From the NCBI GenBank assembly GCA_024330265.1, contig JANDLT010000021.1, positions 1 through 64,000 on the forward strand: a stretch of 64,000 bases of DNA, written 5' to 3'. The stretch is from Pyrinomonadaceae bacterium MAG19_C2-C3. GTDB lineage: Bacteria > Acidobacteriota > Blastocatellia > Pyrinomonadales > Pyrinomonadaceae. This document shows, piece after piece, positions 10,601-20,922 of the stretch; position 1 is the stretch's first letter, and the number at the start of each line of letters is the position of its first letter. The notes under the pieces were generated by a model. That model was given only the letters and a program-made list of their open reading frames with translations, did not search any database and was not told the DNA's origin. The position numbers and the translations under genes were made by a program.

Positions 10601-10861
10601 TTCCCGGCAACGGCGGTGGTTGACTTGCGTGTGTCGCGCCGTTTCAATCTTGGCGAAACACGCAACATCGAAGTCCTTGCCGAAGGGTTTAACATCTTCA
10701 ACCGGCAGAACATCACAGGTCTTGGAACGACAGCTTTTAATGCTTCGAGTAGCAGTAACACACTCACGTTCCAACCGGCTACCTTTGGCGTGCCGAACGA
10801 AGCAGGCAATACTATCTTCAGCGAACGTCAAATCCAGTTGGCTGTCCGCTTTCAATTCTAA
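7655..10861 (+). CDS. Oar-like TonB-dependent receptor
   Basis: A 1068-residue outer-membrane protein, probably for uptake or surface binding of a large substrate. Order of parts: a signal peptide (about 1-28, ending CANAFAQ), a carboxypeptidase-regulatory-like beta-sandwich (GGVVRDAAGAVIPNANVSV... at about 33-115), a plug domain (INELPINGRRASDFVRLTPG... GGVVNTVTKSGSNEFHG) and a long beta-barrel ending in RQIQLAVRFQF, with the aromatic last residue needed for barrel assembly. This architecture is expanded in Acidobacteriota. The ATG at 7655 is chosen because GAAGGAG lies 10 bases upstream. A strong terminator follows. The ligand is unknown. Confidence 0.9.
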   Translation: MRKFFSHAFAVMLIALCICANAFAQSTVDGAIGGVVRDAAGAVIPNANVSVRNDGTNEEKTATTDDEGRFRIVQLRPGTYTATVNSGNFAPFTQTTVVEVGRVTTIDAELSVGGTPAETVNVTAEAPVINTVQQDFSTNINQTSINELPINGRRASDFVRLTPGVVPDGAFGLNSFRGISGLLNNNTVDGGDNNNAYFSEERGRTRVPYSISQSAVREFQVNTSNYSAEYGRAAGGVVNTVTKSGSNEFHGDAFYYIRDNELGARNAFGFQTIRNSSGNLERIALKPTNRRQQFGGTIGGPIVSDRLFFFFSYDQQKQNFPSIAAPSDASFLNAITVVAPTGNQQNGQPRTCTAPGATTPLSSSETLFCRNITQAQTNTGIEFIRSLTGEVPRTRDQTLFLPKIDWVINSSNTFSAVFNRLRAEAPAGVQSQAVVNRGIASFGDDFVEVDSLNLRLNSTITPTVLNEFRFQYGRDNEFQTSQENSAAEAALLARPGAVANPFGRLPSISTGTGGLTFGQPNFLDRAALPDERRIQFADSMTITKGNQTIKFGVDFNRVRDRIDNLFRGGGEYSYSTFVDFLSDFANPAGRRYNNYQQAFGPSGAEFTTNDYNFFFQDDVRVDPRLTLNFGLRYEYQQLPEVQRANPLFAQTSQMPSDKNNFGPRFGFAYDVTGDGKTSVRGGFGLYYGRIINATIFNVLTGSGSADSQRTFFFRPTDPGAPIFPNAIATAPTATTATPNIVVFDPSFQNPQIYQGDFILERQIGRNTIVSASYLLSVGRNLPTFIDINLPNSIENPVPFRVVGGDFDGQQFTFPIFAGSRPNRDFGAITQVQSDVDSQYDALVLQFNRRLTGGLQFQTNYTLAKATDSGQVSTTNVFTNGPLNQLDRNLEKGTSNFDIRHRFVASAVYTPNNLFGLGESVVGRAIFNGFTIAPIVQISSGAPYSAGISGTAATINGLRPISSGIFGAGGSNRAPFIERNAFRFPATAVVDLRVSRRFNLGETRNIEVLAEGFNIFNRQNITGLGTTAFNASSSSNTLTFQPATFGVPNEAGNTIFSERQIQLAVRFQF

Positions 10862-10877
10862 TCGCCGACCAAGTTTC

Positions 10878-10916
10878 AAAGGCGGAAACACTCTTTCAGA
10901 GTGTTTCCGCCTTTTT
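10878..10916 (+). terminator. Rho-independent terminator after the receptor gene
   Basis: AAAGGCGGAAACACT pairs perfectly with AGTGTTTCCGCCTTT around a short loop, followed by TT. A classic intrinsic terminator 17 bases after the stop. Confidence 0.9.
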
Positions 10917-11005
10917 ATGGTTAATTTCGCCTTGTCGCAAAACGGTATGAAGGTTGCTTTTCGACATGACTAAGATGACATTCCAAAAAACACGGAGGAC
11001 AGATT

Positions 11006-11218
11006 ATGAGCTTACCGAACGATGATGAAGTCAAAGGAACTTGGGACAAGGCGAAGGGTGCGGTCAAGGAAAATGTCGGTCATGCCGTCGGCGATGAACA
11101 GTTGGAAGCCGAAGGTCAAGCCGACCGTGCCAGTGGAAACGTGCAGGACGCTTACGGCGAGGCAAAACGCAAAACCGGCGACGCAATAAACGATGTCGGC
11201 GATGCGATTAAGCGTTAG
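11006..11218 (+). CDS. CsbD family stress protein
   Basis: A 70-residue, highly hydrophilic protein with the CsbD pattern: DEVKGTWDKAKGAVKENVGHAVGDEQLEAEG followed by a repeat-like QDAYGEAKRKTGDAINDVGDAIK. Family members such as CsbD of Bacillus and YjbJ of E. coli are induced under general stress; their biochemical role is not known. CGGAGGAC lies 8-15 bases before the ATG. It forms a single-gene unit between two terminators. Confidence 0.9.
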   Translation: MSLPNDDEVKGTWDKAKGAVKENVGHAVGDEQLEAEGQADRASGNVQDAYGEAKRKTGDAINDVGDAIKR

Positions 11219-11242
11219 TTTGTCTCGCGCTGAATTTGAATG

Positions 11243-11285
11243 GAAAAGGGTTGAAGTTTTTATAACTCCGACCCTTTTGCTATTT
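11243..11285 (+). terminator. Terminator after the csbD-like gene
   Basis: AAAAGGGT and ACCCTTTT arms around a 21-base loop, followed by GCTATTTT. The stem is 8 bp. Confidence 0.65.
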
Positions 11286-11293
11286 TAACCGTC

Positions 11294-12397
11294 TTGCGAA
11301 TCCTTCAGATAAATTCGGCGCGAAGCATCGGCGGCGGTGAGCGTCACTTCGTTGACCTCGCGGCGGAACTTGACCGGAGAGGTCACACGGTTTTCGTCGC
11401 CGTTGCTCCGCGTTCGCCGATTATGGATTTGCTTCCCGTGTCGTTCCGCCCGCGCGTCTTTCAAGTCAAGATGCAAAACGCTCTTGATGTGCGCGGCGTG
11501 CTGGCATTGCGCGGCATCGTCCGTGAACGCGATGTGGATGTCGTTCATGCACATCGCGCGCGTGATTACTCGCTCGCGGCGGGTTCTTTAATGAACGATT
11601 CGCACAGGCGTTTGATAATCACACGTCACCTGCTTTTTCCGCTCGGCAAATTTCAGAAAGTAATTTTTAGACGAATCAATCACGCAGTCGCGGTGTCAAA
11701 CGCGGTTGCCGCTTCGCTTCGCGCGCAAAGAATTTTACCCGACGATAAAATCTCGGTTGTACCGAACGGACTGGATGTTGATAAATTCGCTGACGCACGC
11801 GATTCCGTTCCATCACGCTTGATGCGCGAACGTCTGAAACTCGGTGGTTCTCCGATTGTCGGCATCATCGGTGAACTTAGTGAGATTAAAGGGCAGGATG
11901 TTTTCTTGCGCGCCGCGTCACTTGTTTCGCTTGTACGTCCCGACGTTCGGTTTCTAATTATCGGTGACGACAATTCATCATCGCATCGTTTCAGCCGCCA
12001 CTTAAAAGAACTCACCGTGCAACTGAAACTTAATGCGTGTGTCACATTTCAACCAAGCATCAAAGACATCGAAAATCTTTACCCGAATCTCGCGGCAATC
12101 GTTTCGTGTTCCATCACAGAATCTTTCGGGCTGGTTATCGCCGAAGCGATGGCGGGCGGCAATGTTGTGATTGCGACCGAGACGGAAGGCGCGTCCGAAC
12201 TCATCCAAAACGAAGTGAGCGGCATTCTCATCAACATCAACGATGCACAAGGATTAGCCGATGCGATTTTGCGCGTGGTAGAAGATGATTCCCTTTGCCG
12301 TATGTTAGGCTCAAATGCAAACCGACGAATCCGCGCGCATTTCGGGATTGAAAAAATGGTGACACGTCTTGAGGAAATCTACGCCGCCGCGATTTAG
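11294..12397 (+). CDS. Glycosyltransferase, GT4-like
   Basis: A 367-residue GT-B fold enzyme that probably transfers a sugar from a nucleotide donor to a lipid or polysaccharide precursor at the inner face of the membrane. Features: the N-terminal glycine-rich loop ARSIGGGERHFVDLA, a linker at VPNGLDVDKF, the C-terminal donor domain VGIIGELSEIKGQDVFLRA, and the E-X7-E type motif SITESFGLVIAEAMAGG, known to bind the donor in GT4 enzymes. The only start fitting the N-terminus is TTG 11294, with no clear ribosome binding site and a terminator just upstream. The acceptor is unknown. Confidence 0.85.
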   Translation: MRILQINSARSIGGGERHFVDLAAELDRRGHTVFVAVAPRSPIMDLLPVSFRPRVFQVKMQNALDVRGVLALRGIVRERDVDVVHAHRARDYSLAAGSLMNDSHRRLIITRHLLFPLGKFQKVIFRRINHAVAVSNAVAASLRAQRILPDDKISVVPNGLDVDKFADARDSVPSRLMRERLKLGGSPIVGIIGELSEIKGQDVFLRAASLVSLVRPDVRFLIIGDDNSSSHRFSRHLKELTVQLKLNACVTFQPSIKDIENLYPNLAAIVSCSITESFGLVIAEAMAGGNVVIATETEGASELIQNEVSGILININDAQGLADAILRVVEDDSLCRMLGSNANRRIRAHFGIEKMVTRLEEIYAAAI

Positions 12398-12519
12398 CTT
12401 TCGCCCGCATGTTGCCTGTAAGATGACTTTACCTTGTGACCAATTAGGATAAGCAATCGCCCACATCGCGCGAAATTAGTTTTCGCACCGCGAGACGGTT
12501 TTTATGGAGGTAAATTTTA

Positions 12520-12813
12520 ATGTCCACCCGCGACAGCAGCATAGAGTTCGATATGTACGAAGAAATCAGACGCAAGTTAAGCCGGCATCTGGTTGGTCGG
12601 GGTAAATCTATGATTGATGCCGAACGCATCGCCCTCTATACCGTGCAAGGCATTCAGGCGATGCCGAAACTTCTGACGGTTTTAAGTCAAACCGGCGTCC
12701 ATCAAGACGCGCAAATCAGCCAAGCCCTTCGTGATACGCTCGAAGGTGCGCTGCCTTTGACTAAAGCCCGCGCGATTTTTATGAATGAAAAAGATATTGA
12801 GGCGACGAATTGA
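12520..12813 (+). CDS. Conserved-looking hypothetical protein, 97 aa
   Basis: I do not recognise this family. The ATG at 12520 has a good ribosome binding site (ATGGAGGTAAAT) 8-12 bases upstream. The protein is soluble and helical, without cysteine or membrane segments. A basic central patch (RRKLSRHLVGRGKS) is followed by hydrophobic helices (AERIALYTVQGIQAMPKLLTVL). It is convergent with gyrB, with a hairpin between them. Confidence 0.65.
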   Translation: MSTRDSSIEFDMYEEIRRKLSRHLVGRGKSMIDAERIALYTVQGIQAMPKLLTVLSQTGVHQDAQISQALRDTLEGALPLTKARAIFMNEKDIEATN

Positions 12814-12851
12814 GGGTTTTGCAAAACGGTTGGTTTCGTAGAAAAACAAAT

Positions 12852-12881
12852 CCCGCTGCAACTAGTGAGGTACGCAGCGGG
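12852..12881. terminator. Hairpin between convergent genes
   Basis: CCCGCTGC pairs with GCAGCGGG around a 14-base loop. It lies between the 97-aa hypothetical gene and gyrB, which converge, and could end transcription from one or both sides. There is no strong T-run. Confidence 0.45.
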
Positions 12882-12961
12882 TAAAGGTTCACAGGAGGAA
12901 TCAACGCCAGATTCTAGCGAACGAAAAGCAAACTGTCAAAGCGCGGTGAATAGCCGTCGTT

Positions 12962-15457
<2,496 letters not shown>

Positions 15458-15499
15458 TCACGAAGCATAGTGTGGCATCTCGAAGCCCTCGTTTGACCC

Positions 15500-16597
15500 T
15501 TAAAGCTCAATACAACCAGCAACTATTTTGTATGCCGTTGCACGTCCGGTGAACCTGTGACGCAAATCTTCGTCAGAGGTAGTAATGAAGGTTTGAGTGC
15601 GCCCTTCGAGTTGTTGTAAAAGCAAGGATAATCGGCGTGCATCAAGTTCGGCGTCCACGTCATCCATAACGAAAAGCGGGTATTCCTGATGCCACTCATA
15701 ATAAACGTCAATCGCCGCTAAGTCAAGTAAAATCAACGCGCTACGATGCTGACCGGAACTTCCGTAAATGCGTAAAGAGCGATTATCAAACGTGATTTCA
15801 AGGTCGTCACGGTGAGTCCCGATGAGTGAATATCCCGCCTGCATTTCTGCTTGTAAGCGAACTTCCAATCTCGTCGCAAATAGCCTTTCGTAATCCGCTA
15901 AATCGCCTTTGCCTCCAAGCGAGGAAACATAACGAATGGCGTACGTCTCCGCTCCGAACAAATCGCGGCGTAGTTTCTCGTTCAATTTCTCGACGTATTC
16001 AACGCGGGCATGATGAATTTCCGTTCCAAGTTTTACAAGTTGAAAATTCCAAATCTCGATTTGCTGTTTTATCTTTGAAATGTCGTTGGGGTCAGTAAAT
16101 TTTTCCTGCAACAATCTGTTTTTCTGTTTGACGACACGATTATAATCGGCAAGCGTGTGGACATACGACTGATGCAAGGAAGCTACGCCCCTATCGAGAA
16201 ACTTGCGCCTTGCTTCGGGCGTACCGCGAATCGTGTCTAACTCATTGGCGGTGAAGGCATATGCGTGTAATTGTCCAAGATAGGCGGCGGTGGTTTCTCG
16301 CTTTCCGTTGACGGTCAAGGTTTTGACCGCGCCTTGCAAGGTCACTTGTAATTCACGGTGTATGTTCTGATTGCGGCTGACAGTTCCCCTTACGAACGCC
16401 GTGTGATTATCGTATTTCACACCTTCCTGTAATCTCTGCGTGCGAAAGGATTTCGTCGTTGCAAGTAAGTAGATTGCCTCTAACCAGTTGGTTTTTCCCT
16501 GCCCGTTTTCACCGTAAATCAGATTCAAATCGGGATTCCAAACAGCAATTCCATTGATATTTCGCCAATTATAAGTTTCGAGATTCTTCAGTAACAT
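15500..16597 (-). CDS. recF: DNA replication and repair protein RecF
   Basis: An SMC-like ATPase that helps load RecA at single-strand gaps together with RecO and RecR. At 365 aa it is of normal length. Walker A is GENGQGKTN at about residues 30-38; the ABC signature region is YGSSGQHRSALILLDLA and Walker B is LFVMDDVDAELDARR. It sits in the standard place between dnaN and gyrB, but a strong terminator separates it from dnaN, so it may have its own promoter. Confidence 0.95.
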   Translation of the reverse strand: MLLKNLETYNWRNINGIAVWNPDLNLIYGENGQGKTNWLEAIYLLATTKSFRTQRLQEGVKYDNHTAFVRGTVSRNQNIHRELQVTLQGAVKTLTVNGKRETTAAYLGQLHAYAFTANELDTIRGTPEARRKFLDRGVASLHQSYVHTLADYNRVVKQKNRLLQEKFTDPNDISKIKQQIEIWNFQLVKLGTEIHHARVEYVEKLNEKLRRDLFGAETYAIRYVSSLGGKGDLADYERLFATRLEVRLQAEMQAGYSLIGTHRDDLEITFDNRSLRIYGSSGQHRSALILLDLAAIDVYYEWHQEYPLFVMDDVDAELDARRLSLLLQQLEGRTQTFITTSDEDLRHRFTGRATAYKIVAGCIEL

Positions 16598-16690
16598 TCA
16601 AATTCACCTTGAGAAAGTGTCTCGTCTAGCCTCACCTTTGAAACAAGTTCAGGTTTTCGGATTTTTATTTTCTCATTTTTACTTGTAAAG

Positions 16691-16726
16691 AAAAGGCGAT
16701 GCTTAGTATGTAAGCATCGCCTTTTC
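16691..16726. terminator. Bidirectional terminator between dnaN and recF
   Basis: AAAAGGCGATGCTTA pairs perfectly with TAAGCATCGCCTTTT around the 5-base loop GTATG, with A-run and T-run on the two sides. On the - strand it directly follows the dnaN stop. Confidence 0.85.
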
Positions 16727-16772
16727 CTTGTAAATCGCCGCACTATTTTGCCTCAAGGTCTTATGCTTAGGT

Positions 16773-17879
16773 TCACAAGCGCATCGGCATCACGACATAT
16801 TTGTAGGTGTATTCGTTGCTTGTCGCCGGACGAAGCAGTGCTTGTGAATTGGCGTCCTTAAACTCTAAAACCGTGTCGTCTTTGTCTATCACGTTCAGAA
16901 AATCTTGCAAGTATTGAACATTGAAACCGACTTCTATTTCATCGCCCGTGTATTCGGTGCTGATAGATTCGTTTGCCTCGCCTTCTTCTGCCGTTTGCGC
17001 GCTGATTTGTAAATTGTTCTGCGCGAGGTGGAGTTTTACAGCGCGCGACCTGTCATCCGCCATTAGAGCGACGCGGCGCATCGCTTGGTTGAGCGAGTTG
17101 GTATCGAATTGTGCCGATTTGTCGTTATTCTTCGGCAAAACCATATCGTAATTTGGAAATTGCCCAGCTAAAGTCCGCGAGGTCAGGAGATGTTGACCAA
17201 TCTCGAAATAAACATGGTTTTCGTCCGCTCCGAATCCTATATCGCCTTCAAACCCGCTCAACAACTTAATCAGTTCCGCCAGTGTTTTTCTTGGAATAAG
17301 CACGTCAACCGCGCTATCGAACTGTCCGACGTTTGTGCGTTCGATGAAAGCCAAACGATGCCCGTCGGTAGTGACCATGCGCGCGGTAGTGTCGCCAAGC
17401 ATAAATTTCGCTCCCGATAGGGTGTATCTCGATTCTTCGAGCGTGATGGCGAAAATCGTGTGGTCAATAAAAGTTTTGAGCGTGTCGGACGCGAATTTCA
17501 CCGGAGTCGAATGGAACGTCGGGATTTCGGGAAAGTTGTCTTTGCTGATGCCCGCAATCTTGAAAGTCGAGCGTTCGCATTTAAGCGTCGTCCAGTCGCT
17601 TCCTTCGTTTCGGAAGTGAACAGGGGCATCAGGTAGCAGTCTGGCGACATCGAACAGTTTGCGGGCTTGTATGCACAGCGTACCGGGCTGTTTTATCTCT
17701 GCCTCTGCCTCGCATCGGATGGTAATGTCCAAATCCGTGCCTGTGATGCGAAGCGTGTTCTCGCCGACGGACTCGATTAAGATATTCGACAGTGCCGGAA
17801 TCGTGCTTTTTCTATCCACGATTCCCTGAAAGTAGCCGAGTTCTTTTTGAAGAGTGTTTTTGTTAATTATAAATTCCAT
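16773..17879 (-). CDS. dnaN: DNA polymerase III subunit beta (sliding clamp)
   Basis: The ring-shaped clamp that tethers the replicative polymerase and other partners to DNA. At 368 aa it has the normal length, with three repeated clamp domains. Recognisable parts are the start MEFIINKNTLQKELGYFQGI, IPALSNILIE, LRITGTDLDITIRC, TDGHRLAFIE and the conserved C-terminus YKYVVMPMRL. The start codon lies at the edge of the replication origin. Confidence 0.97.
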   Translation of the reverse strand: MEFIINKNTLQKELGYFQGIVDRKSTIPALSNILIESVGENTLRITGTDLDITIRCEAEAEIKQPGTLCIQARKLFDVARLLPDAPVHFRNEGSDWTTLKCERSTFKIAGISKDNFPEIPTFHSTPVKFASDTLKTFIDHTIFAITLEESRYTLSGAKFMLGDTTARMVTTDGHRLAFIERTNVGQFDSAVDVLIPRKTLAELIKLLSGFEGDIGFGADENHVYFEIGQHLLTSRTLAGQFPNYDMVLPKNNDKSAQFDTNSLNQAMRRVALMADDRSRAVKLHLAQNNLQISAQTAEEGEANESISTEYTGDEIEVGFNVQYLQDFLNVIDKDDTVLEFKDANSQALLRPATSNEYTYKYVVMPMRL

Positions 17880-17940
17880 TTTGCTTCCTTAAAAGGTTAT
17901 GAATTTCGAGAATTTCAAAAATGCCTTTTACTAATTCTAC

Positions 17941-18211
17941 TAATAAATAACTTATATATATCTATAGTAGTAGTAGTAGTGCCTGTGGAAATGTGGAAAA
18001 CCGACTTAAATGATGATGCGAAAGAAGTTGTTTTCCACAGGGGCTGTTGATAACGTGTGGAAAACTAAAAAAATCTGTGGAAAACTTTTCTAAAAACAGG
18101 TGAAAAAAGTTTTCCACAGGGTCTTCGATTGTCCAGCCTGTGGAAATGTGGAAAACTCTTGCTCAAATACTTGTTAATAAAAGACTTATCTATGTAGAAC
18201 CCTGTGGAAAA
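17941..18211. other. Replication origin (oriC) with DnaA-trio unwinding element
   Basis: Between dnaN and dnaA. From the dnaN side it reads: an AT-rich stretch (17941-17964, TAATAAATAACTTATATATA), five consecutive TAG triplets (17965-17979), the short spacer TGCC, then DnaA boxes TGTGGAAAT (17984-17992) and TGTGGAAAA (17992-18000). Further boxes of TGTGGAAAA/TTTTCCACA type are at 18031, 18056, 18076, 18110, 18139 (variant ending AT), 18147 and 18203. This order equals the B. subtilis basal unwinding element, where DnaA extends from two boxes onto the trios and melts the AT-rich part. All boxes carry TTTTCCACA where E. coli has TTATCCACA. Confidence 0.85.
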
Positions 18212-18240
18212 CTTTTTGGCACAAATGTCTGGTAAAGCTT

Positions 18241-19686
18241 TTATAATGAATCACTTATATCGCTAACCACCCTGTGGAAATTCGTGTCCTTGTTTATTAG
18301 GGCTTCTATCTTCTCAACCGAGTGTATAACGGTCGTGTGATGCTTGCCGCTGAACTGTCTGCCGATTTCGGGAAAGCTGTATTTCGTCAGTTTTTTGCAC
18401 AGGTACATCGCAACTTGGCGCGGAACGGCGATGTGGCGCGAATTATTTTTAGATAATAAATCATCCAGCTTGAGCCGGTAGTGCGAAGCGACCGCTCTTT
18501 GGATTCGTTCGACCGTGATGCCTTCGGGTTTGGTTTCTTCGGTGATATTACGAATCGCGTCTTGCGCGAGAAGTTTGGTGATACTCAAGCCGCGCAATGA
18601 AGATATGGCGACCAGACGGACAAGTGAGCCTTCGAGTTCGCGTATGTTGCTTTTGACTTTGCCTGCGATAAACAGAGCCACGTCATCCGGCAAAACAACT
18701 CCGTCCAAATCCGCTTTACGTTTAAGGATGGCGACTTTGGTTTCCAAATCCGGCGGTTCCATATCCGCAATTAAACCCCACTCGAATCTTGAATGAAGAC
18801 GTTCTTCAAGCGTCGGGATTTCGCGCGGCGGACAATCGGATGTGATGACAATCTGCTTTTGACCATCGTAAAGAGCGTTGAACGTGTGGAAAAATTCTTC
18901 TTGGGTGCGCTCTTTGCCCGCCATAAACTGTATATCGTCCATCAGCAAAACATCAATGGACCTGTATTTTTCCCTGAAATTTTGAGTCTTGTCATACCTT
19001 ATAGCGTTGATAAGCTCGTTCATAAACTTTTCGGCGGAAATGTATAGCAAGCGCAAATATCTGTTTCGCTCTTTAACGGCGTGTCCGATGGCGTGCATTA
19101 AGTGCGTTTTGCCCAGTCCCACCCCACCATAAATATAAAGCGGGTTATAAGTTTTTCCGGGCGATTCAGCAACTGCGAGTGCCGCCGCGTGCGCGAACTG
19201 ATTACACGAACCGACAACGAACGTCCCGAATTTGCATTTTGGATTGAGAGGATTTTCAAGCGGCTCTATGTCAACGAAGTTCGTCGCACCCGTTTTTAGA
19301 CCTGTGACCTCATTGGAATTCATCATGGACAGCAAGTTGGCTGTTTGGCTGTTCGAGCCGCTAACCGATACTTCCGATTGACTATACAGTTCGTCAAGCC
19401 TTGAATCATCGGCTGCTGTCTTGCTTTCATCTTCAATTATCCACTCGAAACGCCGAACGTTCATGTCGAGTTCGTCAAAGCAATGGCGAATCAATTCGGA
19501 GTAGTTGGTGCTGACCCAATCTTTGACGGTTTGATTCGGAGCTTGAAGTTGAACAACTTCCGAATTGTAATCATACCCAACGAAGCGAAGCCGCTTGAAC
19601 CATGTTTCAAAACTTTGTCTGTTGAGATTGGCTTCAAGAAGGTTTTGGCATTTAGTCCAAACTTGAATCTCGCTTGTGGACTGCAT
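18241..19686 (-). CDS. dnaA: Chromosomal replication initiator protein DnaA
   Basis: Binds the DnaA boxes and opens the origin. 481 aa. Domain I at about 1-85 ends with WVSTNYSELIRHCFDEL; a short variable domain II follows; the AAA+ domain III has Walker A GGVGLGKTHLMHAIG, Walker B VLLMDDIQFMAGK and the sensor region; domain IV carries the box-binding signature GRQFSGKHHTTVIHSVEKIE. Three DnaA boxes lie about 125-155 bases upstream of its start, suggesting autoregulation, as known in other bacteria. The gene runs toward dnaN with oriC between them. Confidence 0.97.
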   Translation of the reverse strand: MQSTSEIQVWTKCQNLLEANLNRQSFETWFKRLRFVGYDYNSEVVQLQAPNQTVKDWVSTNYSELIRHCFDELDMNVRRFEWIIEDESKTAADDSRLDELYSQSEVSVSGSNSQTANLLSMMNSNEVTGLKTGATNFVDIEPLENPLNPKCKFGTFVVGSCNQFAHAAALAVAESPGKTYNPLYIYGGVGLGKTHLMHAIGHAVKERNRYLRLLYISAEKFMNELINAIRYDKTQNFREKYRSIDVLLMDDIQFMAGKERTQEEFFHTFNALYDGQKQIVITSDCPPREIPTLEERLHSRFEWGLIADMEPPDLETKVAILKRKADLDGVVLPDDVALFIAGKVKSNIRELEGSLVRLVAISSLRGLSITKLLAQDAIRNITEETKPEGITVERIQRAVASHYRLKLDDLLSKNNSRHIAVPRQVAMYLCKKLTKYSFPEIGRQFSGKHHTTVIHSVEKIEALINKDTNFHRVVSDISDSL

Positions 19687-20096
19687 AATGGACTCTCCTG
19701 TTCGACATGTGAAGGCGTTGTTTCGGGATTCCTAAGTCACCTTTAGTCGGTTGCGACAAACTGTGATAACCAAAAACTTTATGCCACTTTAGCGTGGTTA
19801 TTATTCGAGTTTTCCACAGGTTTTCCACAGGGCTGTGGAAAACGTAAAAATGTTAATGCTCTTCTTTAAGTGTTTGATTTGTAAAGACTTATAGCTACAA
19901 CTTAGTTACTAAAGAGGCGGGAGAGTAGCAAATCGGTTGATTCTTTGCAAGGGAAATCCACAGATTTTTTCACTAATTTTTTCGCTGTGATTTTAAGCAC
20001 CGGAGTTGAATTTTTCATGTCACAACATTGCTTTGAGTTAGTTCAAGGAAAGTCTTTAATCCGGTGAAAAGAGCAGGTTTCGCAATTCTTACAAAC
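19687..20096. promoter_or_regulatory. dnaA/rpmH divergent control region with three DnaA boxes
   Basis: No gene is seen. Three perfect boxes are packed at 19810-19818, 19821-19829 (both TTTTCCACA) and 19834-19842 (inverted). They lie upstream of dnaA and most likely serve dnaA autoregulation or a secondary origin part. No TAG trios accompany them, so the main unwinding site is placed on the other side of dnaA. Confidence 0.65.
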
Positions 20097-20125
20097 TTGA
20101 CACTTCACTTATCCGAAAGATAACT
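20097..20125 (+). promoter_or_regulatory. Putative promoter of the rpmH operon
   Basis: TTGACA (20097-20102), a 17-base spacer and ATAACT (20120-20125). AAGGAG at 20140-20145 is the ribosome binding site for rpmH. Confidence 0.5.
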
Positions 20126-20150
20126 TGTACAGGAATTTCAAGGAGCTATT

Positions 20151-20297
20151 ATGACTAAACGTACATTTCAGCCTAATAACAGGCGCAGGGCAAAAACGCA
20201 CGGGTTTCGCGCGCGTATGGCAACTAAACAAGGAAGAATGGTCTTGAAAAGGCGACGCGCGAAAGGGCGCAAACGCTTGACTCCAAGCCATTATTAA
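20151..20297 (+). CDS. rpmH: 50S ribosomal protein L34
   Basis: A 48-residue, very basic ribosomal protein. The sequence starts [19 protein letters not shown] and continues with [18 protein letters not shown] and a C-terminal SHY, a clear L34. AAGGAG is five bases before the ATG. It is the first gene of the usual rpmH-rnpA-yidD-yidC row and is read away from dnaA, as in many bacteria. Confidence 0.97.
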   Translation: MTKRTFQPNNRRRAKTHGFRARMATKQGRMVLKRRRAKGRKRLTPSHY

Positions 20298-20300
20298 AAT

Positions 20301-20654
20301 TTGAAAGCTTTTCAAGGCAGTGTCAGAGAGTTAAGGCATTCATTAAGCTATTCGGCGGTTTATAAGCGCGGTAAGCGTGTGAACAGCGAACTTTTTACGG
20401 CTTTTTATCTTAGGAATGGCTTGGAATTTCACCGTTGCGGCATCACCGTGTCGCGGAAGTTTTCCAATAAAGCGGTTGCCCGAAATCGTGCTAAACGCCT
20501 CTTGCGTGAAGCCATTCGGCAGAATATTTCGACATTTACTTCATCAAATTTCAAACTGGATTTGGTTTTGAACGCTAAATCCAAACTGGCTGATTGCAAA
20601 ACAGACGAGGTTTCGGTTGATTTGCAAAAACTCTTGATGCAAGTAATAAGATGA
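20301..20654 (+). CDS. rnpA: Ribonuclease P protein component
   Basis: Protein subunit of RNase P, which works with the catalytic RNA to trim the 5' end of tRNA precursors. 117 aa. The signature [19 protein letters not shown] is present, preceded by [12 protein letters not shown]. The start is a TTG only 3 bases after the rpmH stop, a common tight coupling. Confidence 0.93.
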   Translation: MKAFQGSVRELRHSLSYSAVYKRGKRVNSELFTAFYLRNGLEFHRCGITVSRKFSNKAVARNRAKRLLREAIRQNISTFTSSNFKLDLVLNAKSKLADCKTDEVSVDLQKLLMQVIR

Positions 20655-20670
20655 ACGTGTTTTCCCGGAA

Positions 20671-20880
20671 ATGAAATACTTATTCCTGTTTTTATTGAGA
20701 ATTTACAAGGTTCTTCTTTCTCCGCTTCTTATTGACTCCTGCCGATTCGTGCCAACCTGCTCTGATTATTCTTACGAAGCCATAAACAAGTACGGCGCAG
20801 TTCGCGGGTGTTTTATGACCGCGAAGCGTCTTTTATCGTGTCATCCCTTCAATGCGGGCGGATATGATCCGGTTGAATAA
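20671..20880 (+). CDS. yidD: Membrane protein insertion efficiency factor YidD
   Basis: A small 69-residue protein that assists YidC-dependent membrane insertion. The family pattern is complete: an N-terminal amphipathic segment (YKVLLSPLL), [20 protein letters not shown] with its conserved cysteines, [16 protein letters not shown]. It lies between rnpA and yidC, its standard place. Confidence 0.95.
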   Translation: MKYLFLFLLRIYKVLLSPLLIDSCRFVPTCSDYSYEAINKYGAVRGCFMTAKRLLSCHPFNAGGYDPVE

Positions 20881-20922
20881 ACTCAACAACGCCTGTTTTC
20901 TTAGTTATTTCTCTATTCGATA

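Noticed and set aside
19810-19842. DnaA box cluster upstream of dnaA considered as the main origin
   Set aside because: Only three boxes, no TAG trios beside them. The dnaN-dnaA gap has more boxes and a complete unwinding layout.
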